Shown: one piece after another, positions 25,930 through 34,680 of the stretch
How the letters are laid out: the number at the start of each line of letters is the position of its first letter
Position numbering within the stretch: the stretch's first letter is position 1
Assembly: GCF_039536325.1 (NCBI RefSeq)
Contig: NZ_BAAAYO010000010.1
Coordinates: forward strand, 744,001-808,000
Length of the DNA: 64,000 bases
Direction of reading: 5' to 3'
DNA from: Paenibacillus_AB hodogayensis
GTDB lineage: Bacteria; Bacillota; Bacilli; Paenibacillales; NBRC-103111
The notes under the pieces: generated by a model
Database searches by the model: none
What the model was told of the DNA's origin: nothing
What the model saw: only the letters and a program-made list of their open reading frames with translations
Program-made: the position numbers and the translations under genes

Positions 25930-26835
25930 TTACAGAGCTACCGTTTTGCCGCTGTCGCGACTTTCGTTAGCCGCTTCGATAAAGCGGATGACCGCAATCG
26001 ATTCCGCGAAATCGATCGCAGCGCCCTTGCCTTGGAAAAGCGGAATGATGCGCTCCAGCAAGCTGGCGTAATACGGCTTCGGATGGGAATAGACGTCCAC
26101 GAACTGGCTGCCCTTTTCGCGGTGAACGACCGCACCGAACGAGTTGTTGTTCTTGCGGTTGCCGCGCAGCGTGGCGAGGCGCCCGTCCGCCCAACGTCCC
26201 ACGATAATATCGTGGTCGTCGTTTGTCGTGACGGTAACGTCCACGCATTCTTTGCCCAGCACGGCGAATACCATCTCGACCGTATGGATGCCGTACCAGA
26301 AAAAGCCCGGCTGCGTCGGCTGGATCGCCATCGGACCGAAGGCGTCAACCCCGATCACCGCGCCCTTCTCGGCGTTGCCGAGTACCTCGGTGAGCCCTTC
26401 CGCATAACGAAGCGCAGAAGCGCTCATGACGGCGACGCCGTACTTGGCGGCGAGAGCCGCGATCTGTCTGGCGTCTTCGGACGCGACCGCCAAAGGCTTA
26501 TCGATGAACACTGGTTTGCCGAAGGGTGCAATTTTGGCGAACTGCTCCAAATGCACGCGTCCGTCCACCGACTCCAGCAAAATAGCGTCGCTTTGCTTGG
26601 CGACCGCTTCCACGGAATCGACGATTTGTACCCCATACTCGTCGCGAAGCTTATCGGTAAAACCCTGCACGCGGGAAATACTCAGTTCGAAGTCCGGGGA
26701 TCCTCCCGGAAAAGCGACAACCACTTTGCCTCCCGGTACGTGATATTGTTGGGCGGCATCGTTTAACAGCTGCGTAAAAGCGGTAGCGTGGGACGTATCC
26801 AATCCGATGATTCCGATTTTCAATGCGTTCGACAT
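25930..26835 (-). CDS. Gfo/Idh/MocA family oxidoreductase
   Basis: A 301-residue dehydrogenase; ATG 26835 is chosen because GGAGGT stands seven bases ahead. It has the N-terminal Rossmann segment LKIGIIGLDTSHATAF, an unusual form in which the third glycine is replaced by a T/S-rich loop, then VFIDKPLAVA with the family lysine. At 301 residues it is short for the family. It heads a minus-strand group with the alpha/beta hydrolase and deacetylase-like genes. Upstream lies the repeat array rather than another gene. Confidence 0.88.
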   Translation of the reverse strand: MSNALKIGIIGLDTSHATAFTQLLNDAAQQYHVPGGKVVVAFPGGSPDFELSISRVQGFTDKLRDEYGVQIVDSVEAVAKQSDAILLESVDGRVHLEQFAKIAPFGKPVFIDKPLAVASEDARQIAALAAKYGVAVMSASALRYAEGLTEVLGNAEKGAVIGVDAFGPMAIQPTQPGFFWYGIHTVEMVFAVLGKECVDVTVTTNDDHDIIVGRWADGRLATLRGNRKNNNSFGAVVHREKGSQFVDVYSHPKPYYASLLERIIPLFQGKGAAIDFAESIAVIRFIEAANESRDSGKTVAL

Positions 26836-27080
26836 GGAACGCACCTCCTCATCCGTAAGTAAGTATATTTCCGACGCTTCCGGAGAAGGCCGTTTCCTTA
26901 GTAACTATACCAAGAGCGGCTGCGGAAATATTGCCTTTTCTTTCGATGGGATTCGCTTTATTTTACGATTTTGCGGCTCCTGTTTCGGACTCTCGGTGCT
27001 CGCCTAATGCCACGCTAATCTTGGAAGCCATACCGAATCATACCGGCTGCTGTATACGGTTGGTACCTTCTCACAATTAC

Positions 27081-27713
27081 CTCCGCGAAAAAGTGCCAGT
27101 TCCGAAGCGCGCGCCAGCTTTTGGCGCTTCGTAATGCTCCAAAGAACACTATCTCAGCAAAATGGCGGGTTTCCGGAGCGGATAAGGTTCTTTCGAACAT
27201 TATCCGGGGCTGCCACCGCGAAAAAACGCCAGTTCCGACGCGCACGCTCCGGCTTTCGGCACCTCGTTGTGCTCGAAAGAACACTATCTCGCCAAAATGG
27301 CAGGCTTCCGGCGAGGATAAGGTTCTTTCGAGCATTATCCGGGGCTGTCACCGCGAAAAAACGCCAGTTCCGACGCGCATACGCCAGCTTTCGGCGCTTC
27401 GTAATGCTCCAAATAACACTATCTCGCCAAAATGCCAGGCATCCGGCGAGGATAAGGTTCTTTCGAACATTATCCGGGGCTGCCACCGCGAAAAAACGCC
27501 GATTCCCCGGCTTTCCGCGTTTCGTAGTGCTCCAAAGAACACTATCTCGCCAAAATGCCAGGCTTCCGGCGCCGATAAGGTTCTTTCGGACATTATCCGC
27601 GGCCGTCACCCCGAAAAAACGCCAGTCCCGCTACCCGCGCGCCGGCTTTCCGCGCTTCGTATCGCTCCAAAGAATGCCAGGCTTCCGGCGCCGATAAGGT
27701 TCTTTTCGAAAGG
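27081..27713. repeat. Tandem array of about 135-bp hairpin-forming repeats
   Basis: Four full units and two partial ones lie in a 926-bp gap between genes. The anchor AAGAACACTATCTC (or close variant) occurs near 27141, 27276, 27411 and 27534, with a shortened unit at 27668; spacings are 135, 135, 123 and 134. The third spacing lacks about 12 bases. Each unit carries a long inverted repeat: in unit 2, 27271-27293 pairs with 27310-27333 with only one bulge and two mismatches. Between units the sequence CCGCGAAAAAACGCCAGT recurs. Unit length is a multiple of three, so open frames cross it on both strands, but they look like by-products. The rest of the gap (26836-27080, 27714-27761) shows nothing clear. 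Confidence 0.9.
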
Positions 27714-27761
27714 CCCTTCTTGTCCGGCGCCGCATCGTGCGTACACACACTTTGCCGGCAG

Positions 27762-29108
27762 CTAGCGGACCAGCTCGCTCAGGAACGAAAGCCGGTATAT
27801 TTGTTTGGGCCGGCCTTTTGATTTGCCCTTCTCCTCGCCGATAATCTCAATCAGCCCGGAATCGAGCCAAGCCAGCAGGAAACGGTGCGTACTGCGTACG
27901 GTAACGTCAAGCACGTTGGCCAGTTCCTGCGCGGTGTAGTCGGTTTTGCCAAAGCGGGTCACGTGGGCCACAAGCTTGCTCAAGTACCCGGAGGTCAACC
28001 CGGCTTCCTCGGCCCGTTTCAGCAAATTGGCGTCGATCAGCGACAGATCATATTCGTGCGGATGGGTCATTTCCAGCGGACCGATTACGCTCTTGTCCTC
28101 GCGCACGATGAAGCAAATATCGCCGCCGCTCTCTTTGGAATTGCGCAGCGCCAGTCGGGCATGCGTCCCGGCCTCGTTGGCCGAGCGGCCGAAGCCGATG
28201 CCGATGCTGAGCGACAGCCCGTAATATTTTTCCACGACGCGGGCGAGCGGGATCGACTTGTAGCCGCCAGTTTCCCGTTCGAATATGCCGCGCGTCGTTA
28301 TGAACAAATATTCATTCCCGCCAAGATGGGTCAGATGCCCGTCAAGCGATTCCACATAGCCGAGCAGCATGCGGTGGATGTCCAGCTTGAGCCGCTGCAC
28401 CTCGTGTTCCGACGATTTCTTCTTGGCGAGCCGGTCGAACTCGTCCACGTGAATAAAGCCGACGACGATCTGCGATTCGTTGCTGCGCCTTGTCTCCGTC
28501 GACAGCAGCGAGCGCTCCAGCGACACGATAATATCCTGATCGGTGGGCAGCACCCATTCGTTCGGGATGCCCATGCCGGTCAGCGCAGCCGCGACGGAGC
28601 CGACGCTCGTCAAAGCCGCCTTCGCCTTGCCGCTGCGATATTGCTCGGCATGGAAATCGATTAAAGCCGATTGGGACACGAACTCCGAGCCGGGATAATG
28701 AACGGTGCCCCGGTACGTTTCGCCAAGCTCGCGGAACGCCTGCTCCAGCGACTGCTTGGACAGCGTGTCGACAGACATCTCGGCCAACCCGCTATGCAGC
28801 CCTATCCGAAACAGAGACCGGTACAAACCCGTGCCTGACAACCGGACATAATGGACGGGTATTTTAAAGTTCAGCTTCTGCACGGCCAGCCGGTACGGCA
28901 CCGGACCGGAGAACAGCAGCACCTCGACATGATCCATCAGATCGCGGGCCAGTTCCGGCGCTTCTTCTTCGCGCGTATAGACGCGGGAGATCGGATCGAA
29001 CGACGGAAACCCCTTTAAGCAAGTGTTCATCTTCTCGACCAGTTGCTCGGGACCGATGATCCCGATGGCAATGCCTTTGGCGATCGGAGCGTTGTTCGTT
29101 TCGGCCAT
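27762..29108 (-). CDS. Transcriptional regulator with degenerate GGDEF-like domain and C-terminal helix-turn-helix
   Basis: A 448-residue cytoplasmic protein without signal peptide. Residues 1-190 form an N-terminal alpha/beta sensing region. Residues about 215-345 look like a nucleotide-cyclase or GTP-cyclohydrolase-III fold: VVGFIHVDEFDRL, then LGGNEYLFITT where GGDEF would stand, then SLSIGIGFGRSANEAGTHARLALRNSKESGG. The last 80 residues are a winged helix-turn-helix (YTAQELANVLDVTVRSTHRFLLAWLDSGLIEIIG). It follows the M20 amidohydrolase gene on the same strand and probably regulates it. Precise family not recognised by name. Confidence 0.75.
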   Translation of the reverse strand: MAETNNAPIAKGIAIGIIGPEQLVEKMNTCLKGFPSFDPISRVYTREEEAPELARDLMDHVEVLLFSGPVPYRLAVQKLNFKIPVHYVRLSGTGLYRSLFRIGLHSGLAEMSVDTLSKQSLEQAFRELGETYRGTVHYPGSEFVSQSALIDFHAEQYRSGKAKAALTSVGSVAAALTGMGIPNEWVLPTDQDIIVSLERSLLSTETRRSNESQIVVGFIHVDEFDRLAKKKSSEHEVQRLKLDIHRMLLGYVESLDGHLTHLGGNEYLFITTRGIFERETGGYKSIPLARVVEKYYGLSLSIGIGFGRSANEAGTHARLALRNSKESGGDICFIVREDKSVIGPLEMTHPHEYDLSLIDANLLKRAEEAGLTSGYLSKLVAHVTRFGKTDYTAQELANVLDVTVRSTHRFLLAWLDSGLIEIIGEEKGKSKGRPKQIYRLSFLSELVR

Positions 29109-29216
29109 GGTTCAGCCTCCAGACATGACATATAATGACGTACTCGGCCGGTAGAGCCGCGTGTTGCGGCAAGCCGACACGCACGACGAAAGACGCGGGA
29201 TTTCAGCGGTTTATGG

Positions 29217-30419
29217 CTAACCGCCGAGACGGCTGATCGCGATAGCCGCCAGCAGCGAAGCGCCGAGCGGCAAGCATTGCTCGTCAATGCGGAACTTCGG
29301 ATGATGGAGCCCGTACGCGTGCTCCGCACCTTCCTGCGGCCCCGAACCGAGCCAGAAGAAGCAGCCCGGCACCTGCTGCAAATAAAGCGAGAAATCTTCG
29401 CCGGCGAGCGTCGGCGCGGCTTCGATGCGGTTGTCCGCGCCGATGACCGCCTCGACGGTGCGCTCCACGTGGGCGACGCAATCGTCCGCGCTGACCAGCA
29501 CCGGCGTCATTTCGGTATATTCGACGACGGCTTCGCACCGGTAAGCTTCCGCGATCTTGCCCGCAAGCCGGGTTACCCGTTCTTTCATCGATGCCTGCAC
29601 GACCGGAGAGAACGTGCGGATCGTGCCGACAAGCGAAGCCCGGTGCGGAATGACGTTATACGTATCCCCCGCCTGCAAGCTGCCGACCGTGACGACGACC
29701 GGGTCGAACGGGGAAATTTCCCGGCTAACCGCCGTTTGCAGCCCCATGACGATTGCAGAAGCGGCGACGACCGGGTCGATGCTGGCATCGGGAATGGCTC
29801 CGTGGCCTCCCTTGCCGGTGAGCGCGATATCGATCCGGTCCACCGATCCCATCAGCGAGCCGTAACGGGTGGCCACTTTCCCCGCCGGCAGCGTAGGAAG
29901 GTTATGCAATCCATATATTTCGGCGACGCCCTCCAAAACTCCTTGTTCGATCATCAGTCTGGCGCCGCGATTTATTTCCTCCGCCGACTGGAACAGGAAG
30001 CGCACCGAGCCTGCCAGACGATGCTTTTCTTCGCTTAGCAGGCGGGCCGCACCCAGCAAGATGGCCGTGTGCGCGTCATGGCCGCAAGCGTGCATCACGC
30101 CCGGGCGCCGGGACGAGAACGACTCGCCGCTTTCCTCCTCGATCGGAAGCGCATCCATATCGGCGCGCAGCGCGATCGTCGGTCCCGGCTTCGCGCCGGT
30201 AAGCTCGGCGACGACGCCATGTCCGCCGACTCCAGTCTTCACTTCATATCCGTAGGCGCGCAAACGGTCCGCCACCTTGGCGGCCGTCTCCGCCTCCTGC
30301 ATGCTCAGCTCGGGATTCAGATGCAGGTCGCGCCGAAATTCGACGAGCTCAGGCTCCAGCCGTTTACCCGCGTCCACTAGCGATTGAAACATAATGGCTT
30401 GGGTCATGCGTTGATTCAT
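29217..30419 (-). CDS. M20 family amidohydrolase (N-acyl-amino-acid deacetylase/hippurate-hydrolase-like)
   Basis: A 400-residue metal-dependent amidohydrolase that removes acyl groups from N-acyl amino acids or related amides. M20 motifs are intact: ADMDALPIEE, HACGHDAHTA with the metal ligands, the GxEE-like AEEINRGA and the C-terminal GEDFSLYLQ; a dimerisation domain lies between about 180 and 290. AGGAGAGG is only three bases from the first ATG, so initiation may be at the ATG at 30407 (12 bases away). The regulator at 27762 is directly downstream. Confidence 0.9.
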   Translation of the reverse strand: MNQRMTQAIMFQSLVDAGKRLEPELVEFRRDLHLNPELSMQEAETAAKVADRLRAYGYEVKTGVGGHGVVAELTGAKPGPTIALRADMDALPIEEESGESFSSRRPGVMHACGHDAHTAILLGAARLLSEEKHRLAGSVRFLFQSAEEINRGARLMIEQGVLEGVAEIYGLHNLPTLPAGKVATRYGSLMGSVDRIDIALTGKGGHGAIPDASIDPVVAASAIVMGLQTAVSREISPFDPVVVTVGSLQAGDTYNVIPHRASLVGTIRTFSPVVQASMKERVTRLAGKIAEAYRCEAVVEYTEMTPVLVSADDCVAHVERTVEAVIGADNRIEAAPTLAGEDFSLYLQQVPGCFFWLGSGPQEGAEHAYGLHHPKFRIDEQCLPLGASLLAAIAISRLGG

Positions 30420-30589
30420 CCTCTCCTGCTATAAAGTAGCTTGCCGGGAAAAATAAAAACAGCTTGATAAGCACAAAGGAACCGTCTCCGCTTCAGACGC
30501 CCCTCCGGATGATGCTTCGGAAAGCCCGTAACGGAATACCGTTCCTTCATTGATGCTGCCAACGATGGCTCGCGGGCGGCGGTAAAGCG

Positions 30590-31576
30590 TCAGCCTTCCG
30601 GATCGGCCGCGTGCTCGGCAGCCCCGCCTGCCTTATCGGCATCGGCCGGAGCCGGGCCTGTTGCGCCGTCGCTTTGTTTTCCGGACGACTGCTTCGGCGC
30701 GCCTTTGCGGTACAACGAATCCATAATTTTTTTACCGGTAGGCGTCTGGGCCAGCCCGCCCTTTGCCGTCTCGCGATGCTTCTCCGGCATGCTCATGCCG
30801 ACCTCCAGCATCACCTGGATCACCTCGTCCGACGGAATGACGCTGCGCACGCCGGCCAACGCCATATCTGCGGCGGCCAATGCATTGACCGCCCCGAAGC
30901 CGTTGCGCACGATGCACGGAATTTCCACCAGTCCGCCGACCGGATCGCAGATCAGGCCGAGCGTATTTTTCAGCGCGAGGCCGACCGCGTGAGCCGCCTG
31001 CGACGGCGTCCCGCCGCGCAGCTCGGCCATGGCGCCGGCCGCCATGCCGATGGCAGAACCGACTTCGGCCTGGCAGCCGCCTTCGGCGCCGGAGACGAAC
31101 GAATTGTTGGCGATGACGTAACCGATGGCGCCGGCGGCGAACAAAGCGTACGTCATCGTATCGTCGTCCCAGCCGAAACGGTTCTGACTGCTCACAAACA
31201 CGCCCGGTATAATGCCGCACGAGCCGGCCGTAGGCGTGGCAATGATGCGCCCCATCGAGGCGTTCACTTCCGAGACGGCCAGCGCGTTTGCCATCGCTTC
31301 GGCGGCAACCTGTCCGACCGATGCCTCATGCTCGCCGATATACGTCATGACGCGCTGGGCGTCCCGACCGGTCAGTCCGCTTCGGGACGTCGTATCCTCG
31401 GTCAGCCCTTTGCGGACCGCATCTTTCATAATCGCGTAATACTCCGACATTTTCCGGAAAACTTCCTGCTCGTCCTTGCCGGATTCCTTGGCCTGCTCCT
31501 CCAGCATCAGACGGCCGAGCGTTTTATTTTCCTGCTCGCACAGAGCGACCAGTTGCTGCAGCGTACGGAATCTCAT
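30590..31576 (-). CDS. sdaAA: L-serine dehydratase, iron-sulfur type, alpha subunit
   Basis: This 328-residue subunit with the beta subunit deaminates L-serine to pyruvate and ammonia in the cytoplasm. The [4Fe-4S] cysteine blocks are present: TAGSCGIIPGVF, GGCQAEVGSA, LICDPVGGLVEIPC. It overlaps the end of sdaAB by four bases (ATGA), so translation is coupled. Compared with the Bacillus protein (about 300 residues) it has an extra C-terminal tail of about 35 residues rich in Gly, Ala, Asp and Ser, unrelated to the catalytic core. Confidence 0.95.
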   Translation of the reverse strand: MRFRTLQQLVALCEQENKTLGRLMLEEQAKESGKDEQEVFRKMSEYYAIMKDAVRKGLTEDTTSRSGLTGRDAQRVMTYIGEHEASVGQVAAEAMANALAVSEVNASMGRIIATPTAGSCGIIPGVFVSSQNRFGWDDDTMTYALFAAGAIGYVIANNSFVSGAEGGCQAEVGSAIGMAAGAMAELRGGTPSQAAHAVGLALKNTLGLICDPVGGLVEIPCIVRNGFGAVNALAAADMALAGVRSVIPSDEVIQVMLEVGMSMPEKHRETAKGGLAQTPTGKKIMDSLYRKGAPKQSSGKQSDGATGPAPADADKAGGAAEHAADPEG

Positions 31577-32262
31577 GATGATTCGCCCCCTCCAGCCGCC
31601 GTCAGATCGACCAGCCGGACGTCGCGCACCGTGGCAAGCTGCGCGATTTCCCGAATCAGTTCGGCTGTAAGCGAGCTATCTGTATCGATGACGGTGAGCG
31701 CTTCTCCGCTGCGCCCTTTCCGGTCCACCGACATATGTCCGATATTGACGTTTTCCCGGCTCAACACCCGCGTAACGTCGGCGATCATGCCCGGCCGGTC
31801 GTCGTGGAACAGGATAAGCGTCGGGTACATCGCCGTAAATTTGACGTCGAATTCGTTCACGCCGAGCATTTCAATGTTGCCCCCGCCGATCGAGGAGCCG
31901 ATGACCGTAATTTCCCTCTCGCCGCTTCGGGCGATAATTTTCGCCGTATTCGGGTGGGGAAACTGGCCTTTCGATTCTTTAAACACGATATCCATTCCGA
32001 GCTGTTCGGCAATCGCAAGCGAAGAGGGGATTCGAGCATCGTCGGTGTCGAAATCGAGCAATCCGCCTGCGATGGCCAGGTCGGTGCCGTGCCCGCGATA
32101 CGTATCCGCGAATGAGCCGTAAAACAAAATGTCCGCCTTCTGCGGCAGTTCGCCGAGTATGTGCCGCGCCACCCGTCCGATTCGGACGGCGCCCGCCGTA
32201 TGCGAGCTTGACGGTCCCACCATGGCCGGACCGATAATCGAAAAAACGTCCTTGAATCGCAT
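31573..32262 (-). CDS. sdaAB: L-serine dehydratase, iron-sulfur type, beta subunit
   Basis: A 229-residue subunit. The N-terminal half has the family start FKDVFSIIGPAMVGPSSSHTAGA, and the C-terminal 75 residues form an ACT domain (LFHDDRPGMIADVTRVLSRENVNIGHM) that can sense serine or another amino acid. The gene precedes sdaAA with a 4-bp overlap, as in Bacillus subtilis. Upstream is a terminator shared with the DHDPS-like gene. Confidence 0.95.
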   Translation of the reverse strand: MRFKDVFSIIGPAMVGPSSSHTAGAVRIGRVARHILGELPQKADILFYGSFADTYRGHGTDLAIAGGLLDFDTDDARIPSSLAIAEQLGMDIVFKESKGQFPHPNTAKIIARSGEREITVIGSSIGGGNIEMLGVNEFDVKFTAMYPTLILFHDDRPGMIADVTRVLSRENVNIGHMSVDRKGRSGEALTVIDTDSSLTAELIREIAQLATVRDVRLVDLTAAGGGESS

Positions 32263-32315
32263 GTTCGTTTAACCCCTCGTTTTCCCCGTCATGCAATATT
32301 TTATTCGAAACGGAC

Positions 32316-32350
32316 AAAAACGGACAGCATTATTTCACTGTCCGCTTTTT
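32316..32350. terminator. Bidirectional-type terminator after the DHDPS-like gene
   Basis: AAAAACGGACAG (32316-32327) pairs with CTGTCCGCTTTTT (32338-32350). On the minus strand the T run follows directly, ending the 32357 gene transcript before sdaAB; on the plus strand it would also work. Confidence 0.8.
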
Positions 32351-32356
32351 GTTCGA

Positions 32357-33424
32357 TCAATCGGCAAGCCATTCGCCCAGATGAGCGCGGACAAACTCGT
32401 CATCGTTGAGGTGCGGGTAATCGCGGTACATCCGGTCGATCTCTTCGGATTGCCCCGGCGACAGCACCTCATGCGGATTGAGGCACCATGTCCCTTTCAT
32501 TAATCCTTGGCGGCGCAGCACCTCGTGAATACCGGGAATGCAGCCGGCGAAATGATGCGCCGGATCGAAGAAAGCGGCGTTCGTCTCGGTAACCTCGATG
32601 TTGCGGGTCAGCCACTCGGCGGACAAAGTCGCGTCGTTGCGCACCTGCTTCACTTCCTCCAGCAGCTCGACCGCTTTCTTCGTCCAGACGCACCAGTGGC
32701 CCAGCAGGCCGCCGACGATTTTTTTCTCGACCGGCTTGCCGTCGATCCGGAAGCGGTAGGTCGTCAGCAGGTCGGTGACGATGTTGTCGTCGTTGCCCGT
32801 ATACAGCGCGATTTCGGCGCTGCGGCTGGACGAGGCGACGGCGCGCACGACGTCGATCGTCTGGTACCGGTTGAACGGGGCCATCTTGATCGCCACGACG
32901 CCGTCGATGTCCGCCAATTGCCGCCAAAACTCGTAGCTGAAAATACGGCCGCCGACCGACGGCTGCAAATAAAAGCCGATAACCGGAATTTTCTCCGCCA
33001 CCGCGCGAAGGCGGTCGAGATGCTGCTCCTCGGTCCATTCCTTCAGTCCGCCCATGCTGACGAGCGCGGCGTCATAGCCGATGCTCACGGCGATATCCGC
33101 CTCGTTCAGCGCCTGCTCGGTCGGCCCGCAGATGCCCGCGACCTTCAGGAACGGACGATCCAATCCGGCGCGATCCACTTCTTCCGCCGCAAGCCGGAGC
33201 ACCGGCTCGTACAGGTTGTATTGCGGCTCGCGGATTTCAAACTGCGTGGAGTGCACGCCTACGGCGACGCCGCCGGCGCCCGCAGCGATATAATAACGGG
33301 TAAGCGCCCGCTGATGACGTTCGTCGAGCTTCCGCTCCTCGGTAAGCGCGAGCGGCTGGGCGGGGATAACGAGGCCGTCGTGGAGAGCCTTCGTTTGCTC
33401 GGGACTTAATGGTTTGCGGCTCAT
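32357..33424 (-). CDS. Dihydrodipicolinate-synthase family aldolase
   Basis: A 355-residue (alpha/beta)8 lyase of the DapA/NanA superfamily, longer than true DapA (about 290). The Schiff-base lysine is probably that of VVAIKMAPFNRY; the typical GGVAVGVHSTQF stretch near residue 50 corresponds to the pyruvate/ketoacid loop. Such enzymes cleave or form keto-deoxy-sugar acids. It begins 3 bp after the epimerase-like gene, so the two are one unit. It is probably catabolic, not for lysine synthesis, given its partner. Substrate unknown. Confidence 0.87.
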   Translation of the reverse strand: MSRKPLSPEQTKALHDGLVIPAQPLALTEERKLDERHQRALTRYYIAAGAGGVAVGVHSTQFEIREPQYNLYEPVLRLAAEEVDRAGLDRPFLKVAGICGPTEQALNEADIAVSIGYDAALVSMGGLKEWTEEQHLDRLRAVAEKIPVIGFYLQPSVGGRIFSYEFWRQLADIDGVVAIKMAPFNRYQTIDVVRAVASSSRSAEIALYTGNDDNIVTDLLTTYRFRIDGKPVEKKIVGGLLGHWCVWTKKAVELLEEVKQVRNDATLSAEWLTRNIEVTETNAAFFDPAHHFAGCIPGIHEVLRRQGLMKGTWCLNPHEVLSPGQSEEIDRMYRDYPHLNDDEFVRAHLGEWLAD

Positions 33425-33427
33425 CGT

Positions 33428-34444
33428 TTAATATTTCCCCTCTCTTTCCTGAAAATGTGTCGGCTTGTTCCACGTTTTGCCGTCGGCGGCGACCCACTCG
33501 GCGATCCAGTCGATCATTTGCCCGACGCTGACGCGCGGATAGCCGAACGTCTTGTGCGCTTTCGCGCTATTGCTGAGCAACGCGGTATCCGATTCCTGAC
33601 CGATAAGGTTCGCTTCCGTGCCGAGACGGGCCGCGAACTCGTTGGCCACCCAGCGGAGAGAAAGCGTTTCCGGACCGGACATATTGAAAACGGCCGGCGG
33701 GGTGCTGCATACGTTTAGGCAGCGGATCGCCCATTCGTTGGCGTCGCCTTGCCATACGACGTTGGCATGGCCCATGCTTACGTCGACCGGCAAGCCGGCT
33801 TTGACCGCCTTGGCGATTTCCAGCAGAACGCCGTAGCGAAGATCGATGGCATAGTTCAGACGGTAGATCGCCATCGGGATATCGTATTTGTGCGAGAAGC
33901 TTTCGAACACGCGCTCGCGGCCGAGGCAGGACATACCGTACTCGCCGTTCGCTCCAGGCGGCGTGCTTTCCGTCGCGCCGCCCGAGAATACCGGTGTGAG
34001 CGGATACACGTTGCCGGTCGAGAAGACGACGATGCGCGAATTTCTGTATTTTTCAGCGACGCGGCCGGGCAAGTACGAGTTCATCGCCCAGGTGAAATGC
34101 TCGTTGCCGGTCGTTCCGAACTTGTTGCCGGCCATATAAATGACGTTTTTCACGTCGGGAAGCTGCTGAAGCTGGTTGTCGTTAAGCAGGTCGACCGCAA
34201 TCGTTTCAATGCCGTCGGCCTCCAGCCCGGCTTTCAGCTCCTTGTCCGAGAAACGCGACGCGCCGTATATTTTTTTGCTGACGCCCGCTTGCTTCAGCGC
34301 GTTTTGCGCCAGTCTGGCCAGACTTGGCCCCATTTTGCCGCCGATCCCGAGCAGCATAATATCCCCGTCTATCGCCGCAATATCTTTGACGAGCGCCTCG
34401 GAAGGCTCCGCCAGCTTTGCTTCTAATTCCGCTATCGTTTTCAT
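33428..34444 (-). CDS. NAD-dependent epimerase/dehydratase family protein
   Basis: A 338-residue extended short-chain dehydrogenase. The nucleotide-binding glycine motif reads LLGIGGKMGPSLA near residue 31. The catalytic Tyr-Lys pair is less typical: GEYGMSCLGRERVFE shows a Tyr in YxxxC context and no clear lysine four residues on, so ordinary epimerase chemistry may be altered. ATG at 34444 follows AGGGAG. The DHDPS-family gene follows with a 3-bp gap, indicating a shared pathway in which an oxidised or dehydrated sugar is passed to the aldolase. Confidence 0.82.
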   Translation of the reverse strand: MKTIAELEAKLAEPSEALVKDIAAIDGDIMLLGIGGKMGPSLARLAQNALKQAGVSKKIYGASRFSDKELKAGLEADGIETIAVDLLNDNQLQQLPDVKNVIYMAGNKFGTTGNEHFTWAMNSYLPGRVAEKYRNSRIVVFSTGNVYPLTPVFSGGATESTPPGANGEYGMSCLGRERVFESFSHKYDIPMAIYRLNYAIDLRYGVLLEIAKAVKAGLPVDVSMGHANVVWQGDANEWAIRCLNVCSTPPAVFNMSGPETLSLRWVANEFAARLGTEANLIGQESDTALLSNSAKAHKTFGYPRVSVGQMIDWIAEWVAADGKTWNKPTHFQEREGKY

Positions 34445-34624
34445 AATAACTCCCTTCGCGTTTCGGAATGGATGAATTACTACCTTAAGCTTATGCGATT
34501 CGCAGATTAAAAGACAAGTCTATAAAATGTCCAAAAAGCTTCGCCCACGACAATACGTCCGACATGAGAAGACGAAGCAAGGCGCTGTGCGGAAAAGAAA
34601 AAAAATACGGATAAACCTTCACGC

Positions 34625-34666
34625 AAAAAAAAGCCGGTCTACACTCCGGAAGGAGGTATGCCGGCC
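34625..34666 (-). terminator. Rho-independent terminator of the 34681-37428 unit
   Basis: On the minus strand a stem with GCCGG/CCGGC outer and CTCC/GGAG inner pairs is followed by eight T residues. Confidence 0.75.
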
Positions 34667-34680
34667 ATCGTATTTACGTG

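Noticed and set aside
27081..27713. CRISPR array
   Set aside because: Units are about 135 bp, conserved throughout with no unique 30-40-bp spacers, and no cas genes are near.
27121..27765. Repeat-containing proteins on either strand of the 27-kb array
   Set aside because: The unit length is divisible by three, so frames stay open by arithmetic. Starts lack RBS, the peptides differ in kind on each strand, and the pairing arms explain the conservation better.
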